64,000 nucleotides of DNA, taken from the NCBI GenBank assembly GCA_963825405.1, contig CAWGTB010000010.1, positions 124,001-188,000 of the forward strand, read 5' to 3'. Origin of the DNA: JACPNO01 sp963825405 (GTDB taxonomy: Bacteria; Acidobacteriota; Terriglobia; Bryobacterales; Bryobacteraceae). The notes beneath the pieces were generated by a model. That model saw only the letters and a program-made list of their open reading frames with translations, searched no databases and was not told the origin of the DNA. Below, one piece after another: positions 8,627 through 17,281 of this stretch (position 1 is its first letter; every line of letters begins with the position of its first letter). The position numbers and the translations under genes were made by a program.

Positions 8627-9958
8627 AGCGGCGGCTCCATCGGCAGCGCCAGCGGCGGCTCACGCAGAAAATCCAGCTTTGACATTTTGGCGATCGCATC
8701 CCGCACCGCGCCCTCCGATGTCGGCTCAAGCGTGATGACGAACGGCAAATCGTGTTTGCTCTCGCTCGGCTCCTGCAAAACGGCGTCGAGGCTGATGCCC
8801 TTGTCCGCCAGGATGCCGGCGAGCGCGGCGATAATGCCCGGCCGGTCATCCACGCGGAACCGCAAATAATACGCGCACTTCTCGTGGGTAATTTCAAGCG
8901 GCTTGTATTCGCCTAGACGCTCGTGAGCGAACGGCGAGACGCGCTGCGGACTGCCGGAGCGAATCTCACGCGCCACGCGCATCAAGTCGCTCACTACCGC
9001 GACGCCCGTTGGCCGCGCGCCCAGCGCCGCGTCCGTAGTAAAACGTATCGCCGCCATGCCGGCCCTTCACCCACACCGCGTTGTAGGCGCCCTGCACGCC
9101 GGCAATGATGGTGCGCTCACCCACCAGCGCCGGACGCACGGAAAGAATCAGGCCTTCCGGCGTTTGCCGCGCCGCGCAGATGAGGCGGATGGTGTGGCCA
9201 AGGCGGTGCGCGTAACGGAAATCCATCGGCGAAATGCGGCGGATGCCTTCGACAAAAATATCTTCCGGCGTAATGCGCTCGCCGAACGCCAGGGCCGCCA
9301 GGATCGCTAGTTTCGAGCGCGCGTCGTAGCCATCGATATCGGCGGAGGGATCTGCTTCGGCATAGCCTAGCTGTTGCGCTTCGGCCAGCACCAGGTCGAA
9401 TGGGTCGCCGCGCTTTTCGATCTCGGTGAGAATGTAGTTGCTGGTGCCGTTGAGAATACCGTAGAGCGCGACTACCCTATCGCCCGAAATGCCTTCGCGC
9501 AGCACTGTATGGATGGGAATGCCGCCGGCCACGCTCGCTTCCATGGCGAGATTGATTCCCGCGGCGATGGCGCGCTCCCAAATCTGCGCGCCGCAGGATG
9601 CCATCAGTTCTTTGTTGGCGGTTACTACGGATTTCTTGTGCGCGATGGCGCCGTCGATGATCTCTTGTGCGATAGATGTTCCGCCAACCAGCTCGGCTAC
9701 GATATCGACGCCGGGATCGGCCACCACTTCCTGCCAGTTGGTCGTGCGCTTGACGTCGTCGAATGCCGAGGGAAGCTTTTTGGAATCGACGCTCCGGCTG
9801 CACACCATCGCCACGCGCAGTTGAAAACCGAGCTTGAGCGCAATCTGGGCGGCATTATCCGCCAGCACTTCGAGCGTTCCCGAACCTACATTTCCCAGAC
9901 CGATTACGCCGACGTTCACCTGCTGCATCTTGGCTATGATAACAACAGGGTGTGTCAT
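8623..9958 (-). CDS. hom: Homoserine dehydrogenase with ACT domain, frameshifted
   Basis: This enzyme reduces aspartate semialdehyde to homoserine in threonine/methionine synthesis. The N-terminal frame carries the NAD(P) fold (VNVGVIGLGNVGSGT) and catalytic region (GILNGTSNYILTEI, GYAEADPSADIDGYDA). The second frame carries PTGVAVVSDLM and a C-terminal ACT domain (YLRFRVDDRPGIIAALAGIL) for feedback control. The break is at 9011-9014: removing one base gives GRGAGRAPTGVAVVSD, the family consensus, and a protein of about 444 residues. ATG 9958 is preferred because AAGGA lies five bases upstream; ATG 9928 (MQQVN) is an alternative without one. The start codon shares bases with the start of a divergent gene. 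Confidence 0.88.
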
Positions 9959-10262
9959 GACGATCCTTCGCCTCGCCGCAGCTCTCTTACTCGCCGCGGG
10001 AACCGCCGCGAATTTCGCGCAACAACCTGAGCTACCTCACGAAGCTCCTCCGCCCATCGGGAAATTGCAAGTGGAGGCGATACTGAAAGAAGATCACAAG
10101 CACGCGATCCAGGATGCCGCGCAACTGCTTGAGCTGGCCGAGAGCCTGAAGCAGGAGCTGGAAAAGGACGATCGTCACGTGCTTTCGGTGAGCAGCCTCA
10201 GGAAGACAGAAGAAATCGAGAAACTGGCCCGGAAAATCCGCGGTCGCCTCAAGCGTTTTTAA
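9957..10262 (+). CDS. Small secreted coiled-coil protein, unknown function
   Basis: A 101-residue protein whose ATG at 9957 has AGGG seven bases upstream. A signal peptide (MTILRLAAALLLAAGTAANF, then AQQ) precedes a charged, helical mature part ending EIEKLARKIRGRLKRF. The pattern LSVSSLRKTEEIEKLARKIR is one I associate with small exported acidobacterial proteins of unknown role. It begins on the same six bases, TCATGA, as the divergent hom gene. Confidence 0.7.
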   Translation: MTILRLAAALLLAAGTAANFAQQPELPHEAPPPIGKLQVEAILKEDHKHAIQDAAQLLELAESLKQELEKDDRHVLSVSSLRKTEEIEKLARKIRGRLKRF

Positions 10263-10354
10263 CGGTTTCCGGACAGCCTCGAACTCTTGCTTTTTCAACG
10301 GTTTCTGCGATAACGTGAAACGAGAGCGTTGCAACCAGAACCATAGAGACAGCA

Positions 10355-13300
10355 ATGGTGGAGTGTCCAGTCTGTCATACCGGGATCCCTGAAGGTGCGC
10401 GAGCCTGCGTCCGTTGTGCCACGCCTGTTCCCATGGGTGGCGAAACCATCGTCATGGGCGCCGATGCAGGCGAAACGCAGTTGGATTTGTCCGAAGCCGC
10501 AACCATTGCACCCGATCCTGGCGCAACCCTGCCGGGCGGCGCACCCACCGGTTGGTCCGTTCCGATACAACGCGTACAACAACCGCAAACTGACCCTTCA
10601 GCGGCCCTTTCGCCCGGCGACGTACTGGGCGAGCGCTACGAAATCATCAAGCTCCTTGGCGAAGGCGGCATGGGTGCGGTTTACAAAGCCAGTGATCGCG
10701 AGTTGGACCGTCTGGTCGCGCTCAAAGTAATACGCCCCGAGCTGGCCAGCAATCCCGAAATCCTGAAGCGCTTCAAGCAGGAGCTGATTCTCGCTCGTCA
10801 AGTCACGCACACGAACGTCATCCGGATTTTCGATCTCGGTGTGGCCGATGGACGCAAGTTCATCACCATGGATTTCGTCGAAGGCCGCGACCTCAAGAGC
10901 ATCCTGGTGGAGCGCGGAAAGTTCGCGCCGCAGGACGCCGTGGACATCATCACGCAAACGGCGCGCGGTCTGGAAGCGGCGCACAACGTGAGCGTCATCC
11001 ATCGCGATTTGAAGCCGCAGAACATCATGGTGGACGGGCAGGGCGACGTCTGGGTGATGGACTTCGGCCTCGCGCGTTCGCTCGAAACCGCCGGCATGAC
11101 GCGCACCGGCGCGTTGATGGGCACGCCGGATTATATGTCGCCCGAACAGGCGCGCGCCGACAAAGCCGATGCGCGCAGCGATCTGTTCACCCTGGGAATC
11201 ATCTTCTACGAATTGCTCACGGGAAAGCTGCCATTCCAGGCCGACACGCTGATGGCCACGCTGCTCAAGCGTACGCGCGAAAAGGCCACACCGCCGCGTG
11301 AGATCGAGCCCAGCGTTCCGCAGCCGCTCAACGACATTGTCGTCAAACTCCTGGAGACCAATCCGGACCGGCGCTATCAATCGGTGGGAGGGCTGCTGCA
11401 GGATTTGGCATCGCCGAAGGGATCGCAATCCTCGGTCATGGCGAATGCGCCGCTGAGCTTCGATCCCGGCTCGGATTTCGGTCCGCGCTATCGCATCGAA
11501 AAGCTCATCGGCGAAGGCGGCATGGGCAAAGTCTACCGCGCCCACGATAAGGATTTGGATCGCACGGTCGCGCTTAAATTAGTGCGCACCGAGTTCGCCA
11601 GCGATCCCAATTCGATGCAGCGCTTCAAGCAGGAGCTGTTGCTGGCCAGCAAGATTTCTCACAAGAACGTTTTGCGCATCCACGATCTCGGCGACGTCAA
11701 CGGCGTGAAGTTTATCTCGATGGCGTACGTCGAGGGACGCGACTTGCATGAGCTGATGCAGGAAGCCGGGCGCATGGAAGTGAAGCGCGCCGTGCATTTC
11801 ATGGTGCAGATGTGCCAGGCGCTCGAAGCCGCACATACCGAAGGCGTGGTGCATCGCGATCTCAAGCCGCGCAACGTGCTGGTGGATAAAGACGACCAGA
11901 TCTACGTATCGGATTTCGGCCTGGCCAAATCGCTCGAAGCCGAAGCTTCCACCATGACGCGCGCCGGCGAAGTGCTGGGCACGCCGCGCTACATGTCGCC
12001 GGAACAGGCCGAGTCCAAACCCGCCGACGCGCGCAGCGATATTTATTCGCTGGGATTGATCCTCTACGAAATGGTGACGGAGGTTTCGCCGTTCCCCGGC
12101 GAATCCACCCTGCAGGTGATGTATCAGCGCGTCACCCAGAAGCCCAAGAGTCCCAAGCTGGTGAATCCCGCGCTGCCGGATTACCTGGTCGAGATCATCA
12201 TGCGCTGCCTCGAAAAAGAGCCCGAGGAGCGCTATCAGCACGCCCGGGAAATCTGGCGCGATCTGGATTACGGTGTCGCGCCGAAACGTTCGCTGATTTC
12301 CCATCTGTCCCGAAATAGATGGTTCGTGGCGGCGGCCGCGGTGGTCATCCTGGTCGTCAGTGTGGTGGCGATTCCGCAGGCGCGGGAACGCGCCCTGCTG
12401 CTGCTGGCGAACGTTTTGCCCACGCGGGAATCCATCACCTCGCCGGCCAAGCAAAAGTATCTGGCGGTTCTGCCTTTTCGCGTCGTGGGCGATGATGCCT
12501 CGTTGAAGCTGACCGCGGAAGGCATGGTCGAATCGCTCTCGGCCAAGCTGTTTCAGTTGAAGGACGTCTACATGGCCTCGCCGGCGCTGGTCGAAAAGGT
12601 CAACCCGGCCGACCCGCCTGACAAAATCGCGAAAAAGCTGGGCGTCAAGATGCTTGTCCAAGGCAGCGTGCAGAGTAACAAGGACAAGATCAGCGTGGTG
12701 GTGAACCTGTACGACATCGCCACACAAAAGCGGATATTTTCCCAGCAGTTTGAGGGCGTGCCGCAAGATCTGCTCACCATCCAGGACCAGATTTACAACA
12801 AGCTGGTCGATTCCCTAGAAGTGAAACGCAGCACCGATGAAATGGCACGGGGAGCGACGCGTCCCACTGAAAGTGTTGACGCTTACCAACTTTACCTGCG
12901 CGGGCGCAACACTATGCGCGGCCCAGCGGACGTGAAGCATCTGAATGACGCTATGGCTTTTTACAACCAGGCCATCAAGGGCGATCCTCGCTTTGCTCTA
13001 GCCTACGCCGGATTGGCCGACGCCAGCCTGGACATGTATGACCTAACCAAAGACAGTGTCTGGACCGAGAAAGCCCTGGGAGCGGCCAAGCAAGCCCTGC
13101 GCCTCAATGAAAAGCTGCCGGAGGTTCACTTCGTACTCGGCAGCGTGTACCTCGACACCGGCAAGACGAACGAATCCATCGCCGAGCTGAAGCGCGCGCT
13201 CGAGCTCGCGCCCAACTCCGATGATGCCTACCGGCGCCTGGGATATGCGTACCTGGCGATCGGCCGCAAGGACGAAGCCATTCAGGCCGAGCTGAAAGCG

Positions 13301-14053
13301 GTTCAGGTCAACCCGTACTACTTCCTCAATTACAACTACCTGGGCCAGGCCTACATTCAGACCGGCGAGCCGGAAAAGGCCATCGAACAGTACAAGAAGG
13401 TCACCGATCTCGAGCCGGACAACGCTTCCGGTTATATCAATCTGGGGGCGGCATACATTAACCAGGGCCGCTGGAACGACTCGCTGGTTCCGTTGCAAAA
13501 GGCCCTGCAACTGGAGCAGTCCTACGAGGCTTACGACAATCTTGGGGTGGCGCAGTTTTACCTCGGCAAGTACCCCGACGCCGTGCAGAGCTTTGAAAAG
13601 GCTGTGGCGTTGAATCCCAACCAGCAACAGACGGTCGGCAATCTGGCCGATGCCTACCGCTGGGCAGGGCAGAAGGACAAAGCCATCGCGACCTATGAAA
13701 AAGCCATTGGTCTCGCCTTGAAGGCCAACCAGGTGAATCCGAATGATGCCAGCATCCTGGGCAGTCTGGCCGAGTATTCCGCCAAGAAGGAGGACTATGG
13801 CGCTGCACAGGGCTGGATCCAGAGGGCGCGCGCGATCGATCCCAACGATAACAGCCTGATTTATAAGGCGGCGCTGGTGAATGCGCTGGCGGGCCAGAAA
13901 GATGCGGCGCTACAGAGTCTGCGGGAAGCCTTCCAGAAGAATTATTCGGTGAGTGAAGCCATGAACGACCCGGAACTCAAAGAGCTCCGGGCCGATCCGG
14001 CATTTAATAAGCTAGCGGCTGAATTCAGCGCAAAGGCCACTAAAAAGCCTTAA
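10355..14053 (+). CDS. Zinc-ribbon, tandem Ser/Thr kinase, TPR transmembrane receptor
   Basis: A 1232-residue protein. Residues 4-21 form a small zinc ribbon (CPVC...CVRC). Kinase 1 (about 95-350) has the glycine loop GEGGMGAVY, K124, HRDLKPQN (D218) and DFG (D236). Kinase 2 (about 379-640) has GEGGMGKVY, K408, HRDLKPRN (D502) and DFG (D520). Both keep all core catalytic residues. A TM helix at about 656-674 leads to a TolB/cyclase-like domain (YLAVLPFRVVGDD) and then about ten TPR repeats to the C-terminus, predicted outside the membrane. One kinase domain is usual for this class. It stands alone; its stop is interlocked with that of the convergent PEP-CTERM gene. Confidence 0.93.
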   Translation: MVECPVCHTGIPEGARACVRCATPVPMGGETIVMGADAGETQLDLSEAATIAPDPGATLPGGAPTGWSVPIQRVQQPQTDPSAALSPGDVLGERYEIIKLLGEGGMGAVYKASDRELDRLVALKVIRPELASNPEILKRFKQELILARQVTHTNVIRIFDLGVADGRKFITMDFVEGRDLKSILVERGKFAPQDAVDIITQTARGLEAAHNVSVIHRDLKPQNIMVDGQGDVWVMDFGLARSLETAGMTRTGALMGTPDYMSPEQARADKADARSDLFTLGIIFYELLTGKLPFQADTLMATLLKRTREKATPPREIEPSVPQPLNDIVVKLLETNPDRRYQSVGGLLQDLASPKGSQSSVMANAPLSFDPGSDFGPRYRIEKLIGEGGMGKVYRAHDKDLDRTVALKLVRTEFASDPNSMQRFKQELLLASKISHKNVLRIHDLGDVNGVKFISMAYVEGRDLHELMQEAGRMEVKRAVHFMVQMCQALEAAHTEGVVHRDLKPRNVLVDKDDQIYVSDFGLAKSLEAEASTMTRAGEVLGTPRYMSPEQAESKPADARSDIYSLGLILYEMVTEVSPFPGESTLQVMYQRVTQKPKSPKLVNPALPDYLVEIIMRCLEKEPEERYQHAREIWRDLDYGVAPKRSLISHLSRNRWFVAAAAVVILVVSVVAIPQARERALLLLANVLPTRESITSPAKQKYLAVLPFRVVGDDASLKLTAEGMVESLSAKLFQLKDVYMASPALVEKVNPADPPDKIAKKLGVKMLVQGSVQSNKDKISVVVNLYDIATQKRIFSQQFEGVPQDLLTIQDQIYNKLVDSLEVKRSTDEMARGATRPTESVDAYQLYLRGRNTMRGPADVKHLNDAMAFYNQAIKGDPRFALAYAGLADASLDMYDLTKDSVWTEKALGAAKQALRLNEKLPEVHFVLGSVYLDTGKTNESIAELKRALELAPNSDDAYRRLGYAYLAIGRKDEAIQAELKAVQVNPYYFLNYNYLGQAYIQTGEPEKAIEQYKKVTDLEPDNASGYINLGAAYINQGRWNDSLVPLQKALQLEQSYEAYDNLGVAQFYLGKYPDAVQSFEKAVALNPNQQQTVGNLADAYRWAGQKDKAIATYEKAIGLALKANQVNPNDASILGSLAEYSAKKEDYGAAQGWIQRARAIDPNDNSLIYKAALVNALAGQKDAALQSLREAFQKNYSVSEAMNDPELKELRADPAFNKLAAEFSAKATKKP

Positions 14054-14718
14054 GCGCGGCGCCGAGCCCGCCAGCCCAGGAGCGCCAACGAGGCCGTGCC
14101 AAACAGAAGCCACGTAGACGGTTCCGGCGTCGACAGAACATGTCCGCCGCTGAATATGATGGAGCCAGTCAAGTCGGTTGGGTTGATAACGAAACCGCAG
14201 GTATCAAAGGCATCGCCGCCGTTGCAGTTAAACTCCGTCCCGTTAACGGGGTCAACCGCGAAGTGGAAATCGATTTCCAGGGTCGTAATCGTAACCCCCA
14301 GGGTATTCTGAAAGTCGGTCGCGCCGCCGCCAAACTGATCGACTTCAAGGGAAAAATTCTGGGTGATCGGTTCGCTATGGCCGCCCAGCCTCGTGCCAGC
14401 GGATGGGTCTATGGGGGGGATGCCCGTACAGGTACCGTCTCCGCAAGTCACAATTACGCTGGGATTGTCTGGGCAGCCGTTGTCCGTGTCGCACCCGGGG
14501 TTGACCACGCCTGTAAGGGTGGCGCCTGTCCAGCCGCCACCGTCTACACCGCCTACTTGGCTACATGGAGTGGTGGTTCCCACCAAAAGGCCACCAAAGC
14601 AGTCGCTGCCGTCATCGTTCAAGGACACGAAAAAGTGAGTTGGATCAACATCCGCTTGCAGCCAACTGGCGCACAGAAGAAAGAACGAGGTGAGAATCAA
14701 CAGCCGTGTCAATTTCAT
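14050..14718 (-). CDS. PEP-CTERM sorted exported protein, paralogue A
   Basis: A 222-residue protein from ATG 14718 (MKLTRLLILTSFFLLCASWL, a signal peptide), preceded by GGGGGCGG. The C-terminus carries a PEP-CTERM signal: TPEPSTWLLFGTASLALLGW followed by RARRR. The mature part has several cysteine pairs and the motif SAGTRLGGHS. PEP-CTERM proteins are exported, processed by an exosortase and usually linked to surface polysaccharide. The next gene upstream is a close paralogue with the same domain order and a similar 5' region, so a tandem duplication is likely. Its stop (TAA) shares the TTAA at 14050-14053 with the kinase stop. Confidence 0.82.
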   Translation of the reverse strand: MKLTRLLILTSFFLLCASWLQADVDPTHFFVSLNDDGSDCFGGLLVGTTTPCSQVGGVDGGGWTGATLTGVVNPGCDTDNGCPDNPSVIVTCGDGTCTGIPPIDPSAGTRLGGHSEPITQNFSLEVDQFGGGATDFQNTLGVTITTLEIDFHFAVDPVNGTEFNCNGGDAFDTCGFVINPTDLTGSIIFSGGHVLSTPEPSTWLLFGTASLALLGWRARRRA

Positions 14719-14774
14719 AAACCGCCCCCAGAGTACACGAATTCCGCACGGCAACTTCCGCCGGCGGATTCGAC

Positions 14775-14828
14775 TATGCACGTCAACTACCAAAATAGTT
14801 AACGATTGTTTCCAGTGGCTTACGTGGG
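14775..14828 (-). promoter_or_regulatory. Conserved 5' block of PEP-CTERM paralogue A
   Basis: About 50 bp that align with 15634-15684 upstream of the paralogue. On the plus strand both read TGCACGTCAAC.ACCAAA, then .T.GTTA, then TTGTTTCCA and TTAC. This non-coding block is better conserved than the leader next to it, so it is probably a shared promoter or regulator site. No convincing sigma70 hexamer pair is visible in it. Confidence 0.45.
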
Positions 14829-14908
14829 AAAGCACACGGAGTTTTCCTCAACTCTGGGTACGGGAGCCAATTTGTTGGATTTCTTTGGTGAAAACCTGGC
14901 GAAATCCT

Positions 14909-15574
14909 TTAAGTGCGCCGCTGAGCCCGCCGGCCCACAATTGCCAATACGCCAGTGGCGAGCAGAATCCAGTTAGACGGTTCGGGAGCGGACAGAATGT
15001 GCCCCTGGCTGAAGTAGGTATCTACATGGATTGTGCTTCCCGGTGGGTCGCTGAAGATGAAACCGCACGCGCTAAAGGCATCGCCGCCATGGCAGGTAAA
15101 CACTTCCGTCCCGCTGACCGCAATGGTGGCGCTGAGTTCGAGGGAGGTAATGGGAACCCCAAGATTATCCTCGAAGTGAAAGGAGCCGCCGCCCGTATTG
15201 TTGGTAGTAATCTGGAAACTGTCAGTGATGTCCGGACTGTGGCCGCCCAGCCTGGTGCCCGCCGCGGGGTCTATTCCGCACGGTTCGTATTGCACGACTT
15301 GGCAAATCACGCTGTGAGTACGCGAGCTGTAGGCGCAAGTCACGGTTTCACTGGTTCCCGTAGGGAATCCGCCCTCAGGCGCGTCCGGGTTGACGGTGCC
15401 ATTAAACGTGACATTGCTTCCCCAGCCGCCTACACCCGAGGCATTGTCGGTGCCATCATTGTTCAGCGAGATGATGAAGTGAGTGGGATCGGGTGGAACA
15501 ACAACGTCCGCTAGCAGCCATCCGGTGCACAACAACGTAAGCGACACTACAACCAACAGCCGGCTCAATTTCAT
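14909..15574 (-). CDS. PEP-CTERM sorted exported protein, paralogue B
   Basis: A 221-residue protein from ATG 15574 with signal peptide MKLSRLLVVVSLTLLCTGWL and C-terminal sorting signal SAPEPSNWILLATGVLAIVG plus RRAQRR. It shares with paralogue A the motifs DPTHF..SLN.DG, AGTRLGGHS and GGDAF..CGF, showing common origin. The two genes lie head to tail 190 bp apart. No exosortase gene is visible in the window, so sorting would need one encoded elsewhere. Confidence 0.82.
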   Translation of the reverse strand: MKLSRLLVVVSLTLLCTGWLLADVVVPPDPTHFIISLNNDGTDNASGVGGWGSNVTFNGTVNPDAPEGGFPTGTSETVTCAYSSRTHSVICQVVQYEPCGIDPAAGTRLGGHSPDITDSFQITTNNTGGGSFHFEDNLGVPITSLELSATIAVSGTEVFTCHGGDAFSACGFIFSDPPGSTIHVDTYFSQGHILSAPEPSNWILLATGVLAIVGRRAQRRT

Positions 15575-15633
15575 TAACCTGCCCCCCGAATTACACGTAT
15601 ACGCAGACGTGATTGAAACACGAGCCGTCAACT

Positions 15634-15684
15634 GGTGCACGTCAACAACCAAATTGTTAGTTGTTGTTTCCAACCGGTTACAGA
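15634..15684 (-). promoter_or_regulatory. Conserved 5' block of PEP-CTERM paralogue B
   Basis: The counterpart of 14775-14828. It shares TGCACGTCAAC, ACCAAA, GTTA and TTGTTTCCA in the same order and spacing. It lies about 60-110 bp upstream of ATG 15574. Confidence 0.45.
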
Positions 15685-15707
15685 GGAGAGCCCCAAAAAA
15701 GCGGACC

Positions 15708-15893
15708 TCAAGCCTCGGACCTGTAACCAAATTCCGGGATTTTTTCTCTGGAGGATACCTGCTCGTTGTCCAATCGTTCAGGGAGCCTGTTTCGAACCAC
15801 CAGGTTCCCGCTTAGACCGCCGCAAATGTCCGCATAGCAGGGAACACTCACAGAAAGTGACACAGGCGCGATAACGCTCAACAGTCTGTGCAT
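15708..15893 (-). CDS. Small exported protein or truncated relative of the PEP-CTERM genes
   Basis: A 61-codon ORF with an excellent ribosome binding site: AGGAGG seven bases ahead of ATG 15893. Residues 1-22 (MHRLLSVIAPVSLSVSVPCYAD) resemble a signal peptide. The remainder is short, polar and has no recognisable domain or PEP-CTERM tail. It may be a real small secreted protein or the 5' remnant of a third PEP-CTERM copy. The stretch 15894-16115 upstream holds no ORF I can support. Confidence 0.45.
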   Translation of the reverse strand: MHRLLSVIAPVSLSVSVPCYADICGGLSGNLVVRNRLPERLDNEQVSSREKIPEFGYRSEA

Positions 15894-16115
15894 GGCTTTC
15901 CTCCTACCGCCCGCCGACGCAGTGAAATCAGCGTACGGCTCAGCGGACTACACGCTACCTTGAATGAAATTTGTGTGATACCGGCAAATGGAATGCCGAA
16001 CTGAGACAGATCATCTTTCAATAGGTTATCCGGCCTTATCCTGCCCGGTGTTCCTCAATCCTGTGGAACGAGACTAAACTCTGGGACTCACCTGGCTAAA
16101 ATCTGGGAAAGCGTC

Positions 16116-17237
16116 TTACAGCACTTGCAAGATCAGGCATTTGAGGTAGTGAGTTTCTGGCACGGTCAGCAAGATGGGATGGTCCTGCGCCTGGGTGCGC
16201 CGTTCCAGCACGCGCACCGTGCGCCGGGTATCGAGAGACGCCTCGGCGACCAGTTCCAGCAATGCCGCCTCGCTGACATGGTGCGAGCACGAGCAGGTAA
16301 TCAAAATTCCGCCGGGCTCGAGCAGTTGCAGCGCGCGCAGATTGATTTCCTTGTAGCCGCGAATCGCGCCGTCCAGATTCTTGCGGGATTTGGCAAAAGC
16401 CGGCGGGTCGAGAACCACCGTCGAGAACTTGCGCCGTTGGGCGGCATAGCCCGCCAGTAGCTCGAAAGCATCGGCCTGGCGGAACTCGACGTTGGCGATC
16501 TGGTTGGCCTGGCGATTCTTCTCCGCCAGGGCGAGCGCGCCGGCGCTGCTATCGGCTGCCTCCACGGACTCGCATTTCGCCGCCATGTGCAGCGCGAAGC
16601 CGCCGCTCGAAGTGAAGCAGTCGAGCGCGCGGCCCTGCGCATAGCGGGCCGCCGCCAGATAATTTTCCCGCTGGTCGAGGTAAATGCCGGTTTTCTGGCC
16701 GCCCACCAGATCGGCGTGGAACGTGAGGCCATTCATCCGCACCGCCACCGTCGCCGGCACTTCGCCCGATAGCACGGTGGTTTCGCGCGGCAGGGCTTCG
16801 AGCGTACGCACGGCGGTGTCGTTGCGGGCGACGGTCGCTTTCGGCGCCAGCAGTTCGGACAGGCAGGACGCAATCACGTCGCGCGCGGAATCCATTCCCT
16901 GGTCGAGGGTCTGCATGACTACGTAATCCGCATAGCGATCCACAATCAGGGCAGGGAGCAGGTCGCCTTCGGCATGCACCAGGCGGTACGCGTCGCTGTC
17001 GCGAACCACGCTTTCGCGAAAACGGGCGGCCGCGGCAATGCGCTCCAGGAAAAAACTGCGGTCGATTTCCTTGACCGTATTCGAAAGCAGGCGCAGCGAG
17101 ATTTGCGAGGAGCTGCTGTAATGCGCGACGCCGAGAGCGCGGCCGCGCGGATCGACCACTTTCACGGCGATTCCGGACGATGCGCCGTCAGCCGAGACGA
17201 TATCGCTGGCAAAAATCCAGGGATGGCCTGAGGCCAC
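16116..17237 (-). CDS. RlmI-like class I rRNA (cytosine) methyltransferase
   Basis: About 373 residues from GTG 17237. An N-terminal PUA-like part (ASGHPWIFASDIV) and a linker lead to a Rossmann methyltransferase with LVGGQKTGIYLDQRENY, LDCFTSSGGFALHMA (SAM site), VVLDPPAFAKSR (motif IV) and a late SCSHHVSE motif. This is the RlmI/YccW family, which makes 5-methylcytosine in 23S rRNA. In-frame codons upstream (17240-17275) spell HEIEVRVNRKAADR, the usual first PUA strand, but offer no standard start. Either translation begins at GTG 17237, or one base was lost from ATG GAG. It is the last gene of the hsp20-clpB-htpX cluster. Confidence 0.82.
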   Translation of the reverse strand: MASGHPWIFASDIVSADGASSGIAVKVVDPRGRALGVAHYSSSSQISLRLLSNTVKEIDRSFFLERIAAAARFRESVVRDSDAYRLVHAEGDLLPALIVDRYADYVVMQTLDQGMDSARDVIASCLSELLAPKATVARNDTAVRTLEALPRETTVLSGEVPATVAVRMNGLTFHADLVGGQKTGIYLDQRENYLAAARYAQGRALDCFTSSGGFALHMAAKCESVEAADSSAGALALAEKNRQANQIANVEFRQADAFELLAGYAAQRRKFSTVVLDPPAFAKSRKNLDGAIRGYKEINLRALQLLEPGGILITCSCSHHVSEAALLELVAEASLDTRRTVRVLERRTQAQDHPILLTVPETHYLKCLILQVL

Positions 17238-17281
17238 GCGGTCCGCGGCTTTACGGTTGACGCGGACTTCGATCTCATGCG

